This document shows, piece by piece, positions 7,752 through 13,621 of a stretch of 31,863 nt of DNA. The translations under genes and the position numbers were made by a program. Under the pieces are notes generated by a model that saw nothing but the letters and a program-made list of their open reading frames with translations, was not told the DNA's origin and ran no database searches. Source of the stretch: Flavobacteriales bacterium UBA6165 (GTDB lineage Bacteria > Bacteroidota > Bacteroidia > Flavobacteriales_D > Crocinitomicaceae). Within the stretch, counting starts at the first letter, position 1. Every line of letters begins with the position of its first letter. The stretch is taken from NCBI GenBank assembly GCA_002422285.1, contig DIUF01000116.1, positions 7,267 to 39,129 on the forward strand, read 5' to 3'.

Positions 7752-9101
7752 ATGAAAAAACGGATTTCTTTTCCCTCACCATTGTCTATTGCCTTGGGTT
7801 TGACTTTCATTGTCTTTTGTATTGCCTTGTTTCATAAACTCAAGTCGGGAGTTTCTTGTGCAACTGGTGCAATTGATTTGACACTAGGATGGTATAATGG
7901 TTTGTGGGACAATTCAACCGGTGGTTTGTATTTCGCTTTTCAAATGATTTTTATTTTAGTGCTGGGTCATGTGCTTGCTTTAACATCAGCTGTTAAAATT
8001 TTCATAAGTTCACTAACTCGTTTTTGCACCAATTCTTCAGACACCTCAATTACAATTTCTTTAACAGCTATTGTTTTGGCATATATCAATTGGGGTTTGG
8101 CTTTGGTTTTGGCTGCGTTGATGGTGAAAAATGTTTTGCAAAAATTCCAAGCGCTCAACAAACCTATCAATGTGGGTTTGGTCGGGGCCTCTGCCTATGT
8201 CAGTATGCTTGTTTGGCATGGAGGTATCTCTGGTAGCAGTCCAACTAAAGCCATGGAAGAAAACGCTTTACGCGAAATGATGCTGAATTCAGGTTATCAA
8301 ATTAATGACAGCTTTCCTTCTGCTATTCCTGCGAGTGAAACCTTGTTTTCTTCAATGAATGTAGCTGTGTTCTTTGCTATGGTGATTCTTGTACCACTTT
8401 TACTCTCTTGGTTGGCAAAACGAAATCAAAAAAATGAAGTTCAAGTTGATGCACAATTTCCAATTCAAATAGACGAAACAATTAAGTTCAAATTCAATTG
8501 GACCACTCCAGTTGGAATTGTGTTTTTAGTCGTGGCAGTTTTTGTGACGATTCATCAGTCACGGTATTCAAATTCTGGATTTTTAAATATCAATTTCATC
8601 AATTTTTGTTTGTTTGGATTGGCTATTTTACTCCATAATGACTTGTCGCGTTTCTCCAATGCAGTTCGCATAGCCATTGGTGATGCGGCTGGAATTTTGG
8701 TGCAATTCCCACTTTATTTCGGTATTATTGGGCTTATGAAAGCTGGTGGATTAACAGAGCTTATTTCCGAACTTATTGTATCATCTGCCACTAAGGATAC
8801 CTTCCCTGTATTGGCTTTCCTGAGTGCAGGATTGTTGAATTTCTTCATTCCTAGTGGTGGCGGACAATTCTATATCCAAGGTCCCATGTTGATTCAATCC
8901 GCTGGTGAGTTAGGCGTTAGTGTGCCAAAAACCATAATGGCACTTTCTTATGGTGACCAGTGGACAAATATGCTTCAACCATTTTGGGCATTGCCACTTT
9001 TGGGCATCACCAAAATTAAGTTGGGTACGATTTTTCCGTATTGTTTGGCTTTATTTGCAATTAGTGGGGTAATATTTATGATTGCTTTAATAGTCTTTTA
9101 G
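7752..9101 (+). CDS. atoE: AtoE-family short-chain fatty-acid transporter
   Basis: The 449-residue product is a polytopic inner-membrane protein with about 10-12 hydrophobic segments. Features matching the AtoE/short-chain fatty-acid transporter family are the early LGWYNGLWD, the segment WHGGISGSSPTKA (about 156-168), and the highly conserved PSGGGQFYIQGPML, followed by SYGDQWTNMLQPFWALPLLGI. Length equals the family norm of about 440-450. Family members are thought to take up acetoacetate, butyrate or similar acids. The start is close to a near-consensus -7 box (TATACTTG, 7740-7747), only four bases upstream, so the mRNA may be almost leaderless. The gene overlaps the 3' end of the next, convergent gene by 15 bases. 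No ato catabolic genes are next to it, so the physiological substrate is uncertain. Confidence 0.85.
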   Translation: MKKRISFPSPLSIALGLTFIVFCIALFHKLKSGVSCATGAIDLTLGWYNGLWDNSTGGLYFAFQMIFILVLGHVLALTSAVKIFISSLTRFCTNSSDTSITISLTAIVLAYINWGLALVLAALMVKNVLQKFQALNKPINVGLVGASAYVSMLVWHGGISGSSPTKAMEENALREMMLNSGYQINDSFPSAIPASETLFSSMNVAVFFAMVILVPLLLSWLAKRNQKNEVQVDAQFPIQIDETIKFKFNWTTPVGIVFLVVAVFVTIHQSRYSNSGFLNINFINFCLFGLAILLHNDLSRFSNAVRIAIGDAAGILVQFPLYFGIIGLMKAGGLTELISELIVSSATKDTFPVLAFLSAGLLNFFIPSGGGQFYIQGPMLIQSAGELGVSVPKTIMALSYGDQWTNMLQPFWALPLLGITKIKLGTIFPYCLALFAISGVIFMIALIVF

Positions 9102-10013
9102 CTTGTTCTTTATTTCAAATCGAGACATCAAAAGTATGATCATAATACCTACTGCGAAAAGTAAGAGCGCAAAAACTAATTGACTATCTCCTTCGAAATT
9201 TGAAGGTAGAACTGGTCTCATAACCCATTCTTCTCGTCCATCGCTATGAACGTATAGTGGTGAATTCCCAAATTTGTTTTTCCATGGCCAAATTTTGTTG
9301 AGCGAGCCTAAAAGAAAGCCTGTGAGCACCGCCAATGTTTGTGTACGTTTATTATTGAGCAACCATTTTAAAAGTCTTGAAAAGCTCAGTAATCCAACAA
9401 CGCAGCCTAGACCAAAAACAGCAATCATCTTCATGTCGCGGTCATGAATTGCGTTAATTATTATTTGATATACACCCAAAATTAAAAGGATAAAAGCACC
9501 AGAAATGCCTGGCAAAATCATGGCACAAATGGCGATGGTTCCTGCCAAAAAAATATAGACTAAATTGTCACTTCCTTGAAGAACATTTAAGGTGGTAATC
9601 CAATAGGCTAGGGCTGCAGCAAGACAGAAAATGACAATGTTTGTTACTCTGTAATCTTGTATTTGTCGCCCAACAAGCCAGACACTCGCAAGAACCAACC
9701 CAAAAAAGAAACTCCAAATAAGGACTGGATGATTTTCTAAAAGAAATAGAATTGGTTTTGATAATATCAGAATGGATGATATTATTCCGAGGAATAGCGC
9801 TAAAAGAAATGTTCCATCAATTTGCTTCCACGCAGCATGAAGACCAATATTTTTAACTGTTTTGAGTGCTGATAAATTTACGCTGTTGATAGCTCCTAAA
9901 AGTCTATCATAGATACCTGTTATAAATGCAATTGTACCTCCTGACACACCTGGCACGATATCAGCGGCTCCCATAGCCAAGCCTTTGAGAAATGTTGTAA
10001 AGTATTGAATCAC
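9087..10013 (-). CDS. popT: DUF368 polyprenyl-phosphate transporter (PopT family)
   Basis: The 308-residue product (from GTG 10013) is a polytopic membrane protein of the DUF368 family, members of which have been shown to return undecaprenyl phosphate to the cytoplasmic face for reuse in cell-wall and polysaccharide synthesis. Diagnostic are LKGLAMGAADIVPGVSGG near the N-terminus and a second copy of the same core, ILPGISG, at residues 168-172; both are followed by a G-x-Y motif. A TTG-initiated reading from 10037 is unlikely: that codon lies inside the -7 box at 10035-10042. The GTG at 10013 leaves a short leader and the usual short segment before the MGAAD motif. It converges on the AtoE gene with a 15-base overlap and diverges from the WD40 gene. 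Confidence 0.85.
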   Translation of the reverse strand: MIQYFTTFLKGLAMGAADIVPGVSGGTIAFITGIYDRLLGAINSVNLSALKTVKNIGLHAAWKQIDGTFLLALFLGIISSILILSKPILFLLENHPVLIWSFFFGLVLASVWLVGRQIQDYRVTNIVIFCLAAALAYWITTLNVLQGSDNLVYIFLAGTIAICAMILPGISGAFILLILGVYQIIINAIHDRDMKMIAVFGLGCVVGLLSFSRLLKWLLNNKRTQTLAVLTGFLLGSLNKIWPWKNKFGNSPLYVHSDGREEWVMRPVLPSNFEGDSQLVFALLLFAVGIMIILLMSRFEIKNKLKDY

Positions 10014-10034
10014 TTTTGTTGTTTTCAGTTTCGA

Positions 10035-10042
10035 CAAAGTTA
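10035..10042 (-). promoter_or_regulatory. -7 box of the DUF368/PopT gene
   Basis: The minus strand reads TAACTTTG, an exact TAnnTTTG match. It lies 22 bases before the GTG at 10013 and contains the TTG at 10037, so it decides the start in favour of 10013. No clear -33 element is seen. Confidence 0.5.
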
Positions 10043-10071
10043 GAATTTATATAGCTCATTCGGAACTTTGC

Positions 10072-10104
10072 TTGTAAATCGCTTGCACCAATTCTGTATT
10101 TTTG
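10072..10104 (+). promoter_or_regulatory. Promoter of the WD40 gene
   Basis: TTG at 10072-10074 and TATTTTTG at 10097-10104 are 22 bases apart. The -7 box ends 14 bases before ATG 10119 and lies downstream of the alternative TTG start at 10068, which it therefore excludes. Confidence 0.5.
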
Positions 10105-10118
10105 ATTTTTATTTCATT

Positions 10119-10991
10119 ATGCAGAAACAATTAGAAATTCGCGAACATGCTCAAGGCATTTTTGATTTGGCTGTACTCAATCAGACCGAGGTTTTTACCT
10201 GCTCAGGTGATGGTTTTGTGGTCCTTTGGGATTTGAATACAGGCAAACAAAATACGTTTGCCGTGAAAACATCAGTTCCCGCATATGCTGTGGCGAGTTC
10301 AAAGGAGCTCTTGTTTATTGGATTAAATAATGGTGATTTGCATTGGATTGATTTGCAAAACAAGCAAGAGGTCAAGTTTTTTCAGCAACATCGTAGTGCA
10401 ATTTTTAGGTTAGTTTATGAGCCTAAATTGAATATTTTGGTCAGTACAGATGCTGATGGATTTATCGGGATTTGGGATACAAAATCTTTAAAACTGAACA
10501 TGATATTTCAGTTACCAACTGGGAAAATTAGAGCGGTTGCTTTTGATACTGAAGCCAAAATACTGGCTATCGGGGGGCAAGATGGTCATGTTCATGTATT
10601 GGAAGCAGAATATTTCAACGAGTTGAAAAGATTTTACGCACACAAAGATGGCGTCACATCTCTGGCCTTTCATCCCAATGGTAAATCTTTGATTACAGGC
10701 GGTAAAGATGCTTATCTTAGAGTATGGAATTTCGGTGATTACTCAAAAATTAAGGCTTTTCCTGCGCATCTCTTTGCCATTTACGGAATTTGTTTCTCAC
10801 CAGATGGTAACCTGTTTGCCACTTGTAGTCGCGACAAAACCATAAAAATCTGGGATGCTAATGACTTTTCTGTTCATCAAAAATTAGACAATAAATCGGG
10901 TGGGCATCAGCATTCTGTAAATGCAATTCACTGGTCTGAAGATGGATTGTTGAGTGTTTCAGACGACCGACGTTTGATTCTCTGGAAATAG
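10119..10991 (+). CDS. WD40-repeat beta-propeller protein
   Basis: The 290-residue product from ATG 10119 is built of WD40 repeats across its length, with clear blade endings VVLWDLNTG, IGIWDTKS, LRVWNFGD, IKIWDAND and the terminal RLILWK, and paired starts such as HRSAIFRLVYEP, HKDGVTSLAFHPNGK and HLFAIYGICFSPDG. About seven blades fit the length, enough for one closed propeller. No signal peptide is present, so it should be cytoplasmic. WD40 propellers are protein-interaction platforms; no partner or catalytic domain is fused here, and the function cannot be named. paaY follows 39 bases downstream in the same direction and may be cotranscribed. A longer reading from TTG 10068 is rejected because the promoter box lies inside it. 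Confidence 0.85.
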   Translation: MQKQLEIREHAQGIFDLAVLNQTEVFTCSGDGFVVLWDLNTGKQNTFAVKTSVPAYAVASSKELLFIGLNNGDLHWIDLQNKQEVKFFQQHRSAIFRLVYEPKLNILVSTDADGFIGIWDTKSLKLNMIFQLPTGKIRAVAFDTEAKILAIGGQDGHVHVLEAEYFNELKRFYAHKDGVTSLAFHPNGKSLITGGKDAYLRVWNFGDYSKIKAFPAHLFAIYGICFSPDGNLFATCSRDKTIKIWDANDFSVHQKLDNKSGGHQHSVNAIHWSEDGLLSVSDDRRLILWK

Positions 10992-11030
10992 CCCCGAGAA
11001 TTTGTATATTTTTACAGCAAAATTGAACCA

Positions 11031-11639
11031 ATGGCTAATATTTTTCAATTCAATGGCTTTCGACCTGTAATTCATGAAAGTGCATTCATACATCCCAACG
11101 CTGTGGTGACTGGAAATGTGATTATTGGAAAAGATGTTTACATAGGTCCGGGTGCTGCTCTTCGCGGCGACTGGGGACAGATAATTATTGAGGATGGGTG
11201 CAATGTACAAGAGAACTGTACGATTCACATGTTTCCTGGTACAACAGTCCTTTTGAAAAAATCTGCACACATTGGTCATGGAGCAATCGTTCACGGTGCT
11301 ACAATTGGTGAAAATGTTTTGATTGGTATGAACAGCGTAATCATGGATGATGCTGTTGTTGGCGATGCTTCTGTTGTTGGCGCTTTATGTTTTGTGCCTG
11401 CAAAAATGGAAATCCCTGATAGATCTGTTGTTGTTGGGAATCCTGCTAAAATTGTGAAGGATGTCAGTGACGAAATGCTCGATTGGAAGACCAAAGGAAC
11501 ACTGTTGTATCAATCCTTACCTCAGGAAATGCGTGATCATTGGATGCCATGCGAGCCATTAAGGTTGCCAGAACCTGATCGCCCCGGTCAGGAGAAGATG
11601 TATGAAACTTGGGAGCGCATCAAATCAGATAAACACTAA
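11031..11639 (+). CDS. paaY: PaaY-like gamma-carbonic-anhydrase-fold protein (probable thioesterase)
   Basis: The 202-residue product has the left-handed beta-helix hexapeptide pattern from about residue 10 to 145 (VIIGKDVYIG, IGHGAIVHGATIGENVLIG, DDAVVGDASVVGA). Three probable metal ligands of the gamma-carbonic-anhydrase family are visible: His66, His83 and His88. It matches PaaY better than generic family members because of the RGDWGQI segment, the ending region SDEMLDWKTKGTLLYQSLP and the C-terminal extension to about 200 residues. PaaY of phenylacetate degradation hydrolyses dead-end CoA thioesters. No other paa catabolic genes adjoin it, though a PaaI-type thioesterase gene lies at 31173. 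A near-consensus -7 box (TATATTTT, 11005-11012) may give it a separate promoter. Confidence 0.8.
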   Translation: MANIFQFNGFRPVIHESAFIHPNAVVTGNVIIGKDVYIGPGAALRGDWGQIIIEDGCNVQENCTIHMFPGTTVLLKKSAHIGHGAIVHGATIGENVLIGMNSVIMDDAVVGDASVVGALCFVPAKMEIPDRSVVVGNPAKIVKDVSDEMLDWKTKGTLLYQSLPQEMRDHWMPCEPLRLPEPDRPGQEKMYETWERIKSDKH

Positions 11640-11874
11640 CTATACGTTGCAAGAACGTACAAAGAGTCTGAAAAACACTCATGTTTTGAAAAACGAAAAT
11701 AACCCAACCGCACATCGCCTTTTTTTATGCTTGGGAGCCAAATTATAAGCGATGTTGCATAATAGCACTGATACACTCAACTATTATCTTAAAAACCAAC
11801 CTTTCTACTAATTTGAGAAATTTTTCAGTGTATATTCTATTCTGCTGCGGATGGGCACTCGTTGTGAGGCAACA
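11640..11874. other. Non-coding spacer with several inverted repeats between paaY and recA
   Basis: This 235-base stretch lies between two convergent genes and has no credible reading frame. It contains an imperfect inverted repeat GCACATCGC (11710-11718) / GCGATGTTGC (11749-11758) with one bulged base and a 30-base loop, a second pair ATACACT (11771-11777) / AGTGTAT (11827-11833), and two small hairpins, CGTT-gcaag-AACG near 11645 and GTTG-tgagg-CAAC near 11861 by the recA stop. None has the T-run of a standard terminator. It could be a mobile-element remnant, a structured RNA or an unusual termination region. Confidence 0.4.
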
Positions 11875-12939
11875 CTAAACGAAGTCTTCTTCTTCGGCGT
11901 TAACCGTTACTTTTTCTGTTTTGCCTTGGGCAGTGTTTGGCACGATAGCTAGTTTAATTTGTTCTTCAAGTTCCAACATCAAATCGGGGTTGTCGTGAAT
12001 CACATTTTTAACAGCATCGCGGCCTTGACCCAAACGTGTTTCTCCGTATGAGAACCAAGAACCTGATTTCTTAATGATGTTCAAATCGACACCCAAGTCT
12101 AGGATTTCACCCACTTTCGAAATTCCTTCACCATACATAATGTCGAATTCCGCTTTTTTGAATGGTGGCGCGACTTTGTTTTTTACAACTTTCACTTTTA
12201 CGCGGTTACCCAAGATTTCTTCACCATCCTTAATTTGGCTTGATTTTCTGATATCTAGTCGGATCGAAGAATAGAATTTCAATGCATTACCTCCAGTAGT
12301 TGTTTCTGGATTTCCGAACATAACACCAATTTTGTCACGCAATTGATTGATGAATATACAGCAACAATTTGCTTTACTGATTGAACCCGTTAATTTTCTT
12401 AATGCTTTCGACATCAAACGGGCCTGAAGCCCCATTTGTGAGTCGCCCATTTCACCTTCAATTTCCGCTTTTGGCGTGAGGGCAGCCACTGAGTCAATCA
12501 CAATCAAATCAATTGCTCCTGAGCGAATTAAATTATCAGCAATTTCTAATGCTTGCTCACCATTGTCGGGTTGTGAAATTAACAGGTTTCTTGTGTCAAC
12601 ACCTAGTTTTTCTGCATAGAACTGATCGAATGCATGTTCGGCATCCACAAATGCTGCTATACCTCCTTGTTTCTGTACCTCGGCTATAGCATGAATAGCC
12701 AATGTTGTTTTACCAGATGATTCCGGTCCGTAAATTTCTACAACGCGCCCCTTTGGATAACCATTCACGCCCAATGCCAAATCTAGGGTTAATGACCCTG
12801 ATGGAATTACATCCAACTTTTCAATTGCTGCGTCGCCTAATTTCATTACTGCGCCTTTGCCAAATGTTTTTTCCATTTTCTCCATGGTCAATTGGAGCGC
12901 TTTTAATTTTTCTTTGTTGATGTCGTTTGTTGTTGCCAT
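11875..12939 (-). CDS. recA: Recombinase RecA
   Basis: From ATG 12939 the product has 354 residues, the usual RecA length. It binds single-stranded DNA and ATP, performs strand exchange and triggers the SOS response in species that have one. Visible: Walker A GPESSGKT at residues 71-78, VDAEHAFD after the following strand, DLIVIDSVAALTPKAEIEGEMGD (Walker B and L1 region), MSKALRKLTGSI, INQLRDKIGVMFGNPETTTGGNALKFYSS (L2 and core), and an acidic C-terminus (AEEEDFV). A longer reading from 12975 is excluded because the promoter box at 12955-12962 lies within it. bcp lies 60 bases upstream in the same direction but has its own promoter as well. No LexA-type operator was identified. Confidence 0.97.
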   Translation of the reverse strand: MATTNDINKEKLKALQLTMEKMEKTFGKGAVMKLGDAAIEKLDVIPSGSLTLDLALGVNGYPKGRVVEIYGPESSGKTTLAIHAIAEVQKQGGIAAFVDAEHAFDQFYAEKLGVDTRNLLISQPDNGEQALEIADNLIRSGAIDLIVIDSVAALTPKAEIEGEMGDSQMGLQARLMSKALRKLTGSISKANCCCIFINQLRDKIGVMFGNPETTTGGNALKFYSSIRLDIRKSSQIKDGEEILGNRVKVKVVKNKVAPPFKKAEFDIMYGEGISKVGEILDLGVDLNIIKKSGSWFSYGETRLGQGRDAVKNVIHDNPDLMLELEEQIKLAIVPNTAQGKTEKVTVNAEEEDFV

Positions 12940-12954
12940 AACTAATTGTTTTTG

Positions 12955-12962
12955 CAAATGTA
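12955..12962 (-). promoter_or_regulatory. -7 box of recA
   Basis: Minus strand TACATTTG, an exact TAnnTTTG match, 15 bases before ATG 12939. It shows that recA can be transcribed independently of bcp and fixes the start codon. No clear -33 element at standard spacing. Confidence 0.55.
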
Positions 12963-12999
12963 GGTTAGGTACCACGTAAACTTTTTACGCAGTGATATA

Positions 13000-13461
13000 T
13001 TATTTCAATAAATCCAAAATTTGTTGTGTGTGGTTTTTAGTGTCCACTTTTTCAATGACTTCTAGAATGTTGCCTTCTTCTCCAATAATAAAAGTGGTTC
13101 GATTCACACCGTCATAGCTTTTCCCCATGAATTTTTTCGGTCCCCAAACACCAAAAGCTTGAATAATTTCTTTTTCTGTATCAATTAATAGTGGAAAGTT
13201 CAACTGATATTTATCTGTAAATTTTTGATGTGAAGTACCGCTATCTGGGCTAACACCCAAAACAGAAATTCCGTTTTGTTGTAATTCAGATTCGTGGTCC
13301 CTTAAATTACAGGCTTGCGTTGTACAACCCGGCGTATTGTCTTTGGGGTAAAAGTAAATAACGAGTTTTCTGCCAGCGTAGTCGCTCAACTGATGTTCCT
13401 TACCATGTTGGTCAAGTGCTTTGAAGTTTGGAGATTTAGCTCCTTTTTTTAGTGTTGCCAT
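13000..13461 (-). CDS. bcp: Thioredoxin-dependent peroxiredoxin, Bcp/PrxQ type
   Basis: The 153-residue product reduces hydrogen peroxide and organic hydroperoxides in the cytoplasm. The peroxidatic centre is PKDNTPGCTTQAC: Cys46 is the peroxidatic cysteine and Cys51, five residues on, is the resolving cysteine typical of the PrxQ/Bcp subfamily. Other family landmarks are SPNFKALDQHGKEHQLSD at the start, LGVSPDS and VNRTTFIIGEEG. Length is as usual. The ATG at 13461 is supported by a complete promoter upstream. The gene is immediately upstream of recA on the same strand, so some read-through is possible. Confidence 0.95.
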   Translation of the reverse strand: MATLKKGAKSPNFKALDQHGKEHQLSDYAGRKLVIYFYPKDNTPGCTTQACNLRDHESELQQNGISVLGVSPDSGTSHQKFTDKYQLNFPLLIDTEKEIIQAFGVWGPKKFMGKSYDGVNRTTFIIGEEGNILEVIEKVDTKNHTQQILDLLK

Positions 13462-13486
13462 AATTTAATAATGATTAAATTGTTGT

Positions 13487-13516
13487 CAAAATTAATGATT
13501 GTTTTTTAATCAACAA
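13487..13516 (-). promoter_or_regulatory. Promoter of bcp
   Basis: On the minus strand TTG (13514-13516) is followed after 19 bases by TAATTTTG (13487-13494), both matching the Bacteroidota consensus. The -7 box ends 25 bases before the bcp ATG. Confidence 0.55.
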
Positions 13517-13621
13517 GAAAAAAGTTGATTTTTTTATTGTGTTAACAAACATAGTCTGTTTTGGGTTTAGATTTTGAAAGAGTTATGAATCTTTTTCTAC
13601 CTTAGTGCCACAATTCTATTT

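Noticed and set aside
7752..9101. Citrate or C4-dicarboxylate carrier
   Set aside because: Motifs PSGGGQFYIQGPML and ISGSSPTKA point to the AtoE short-chain fatty-acid family.
11640..11874. Integron attC-like site
   Set aside because: ACCCAAC at 11702 fits one half of the consensus, but no GTTRRRY partner follows at the right distance and no integrase or cassette is present.
12940..12975. Longer N-terminus of RecA
   Set aside because: It contains the -7 box, and RecA proteins begin near the MATTND position.
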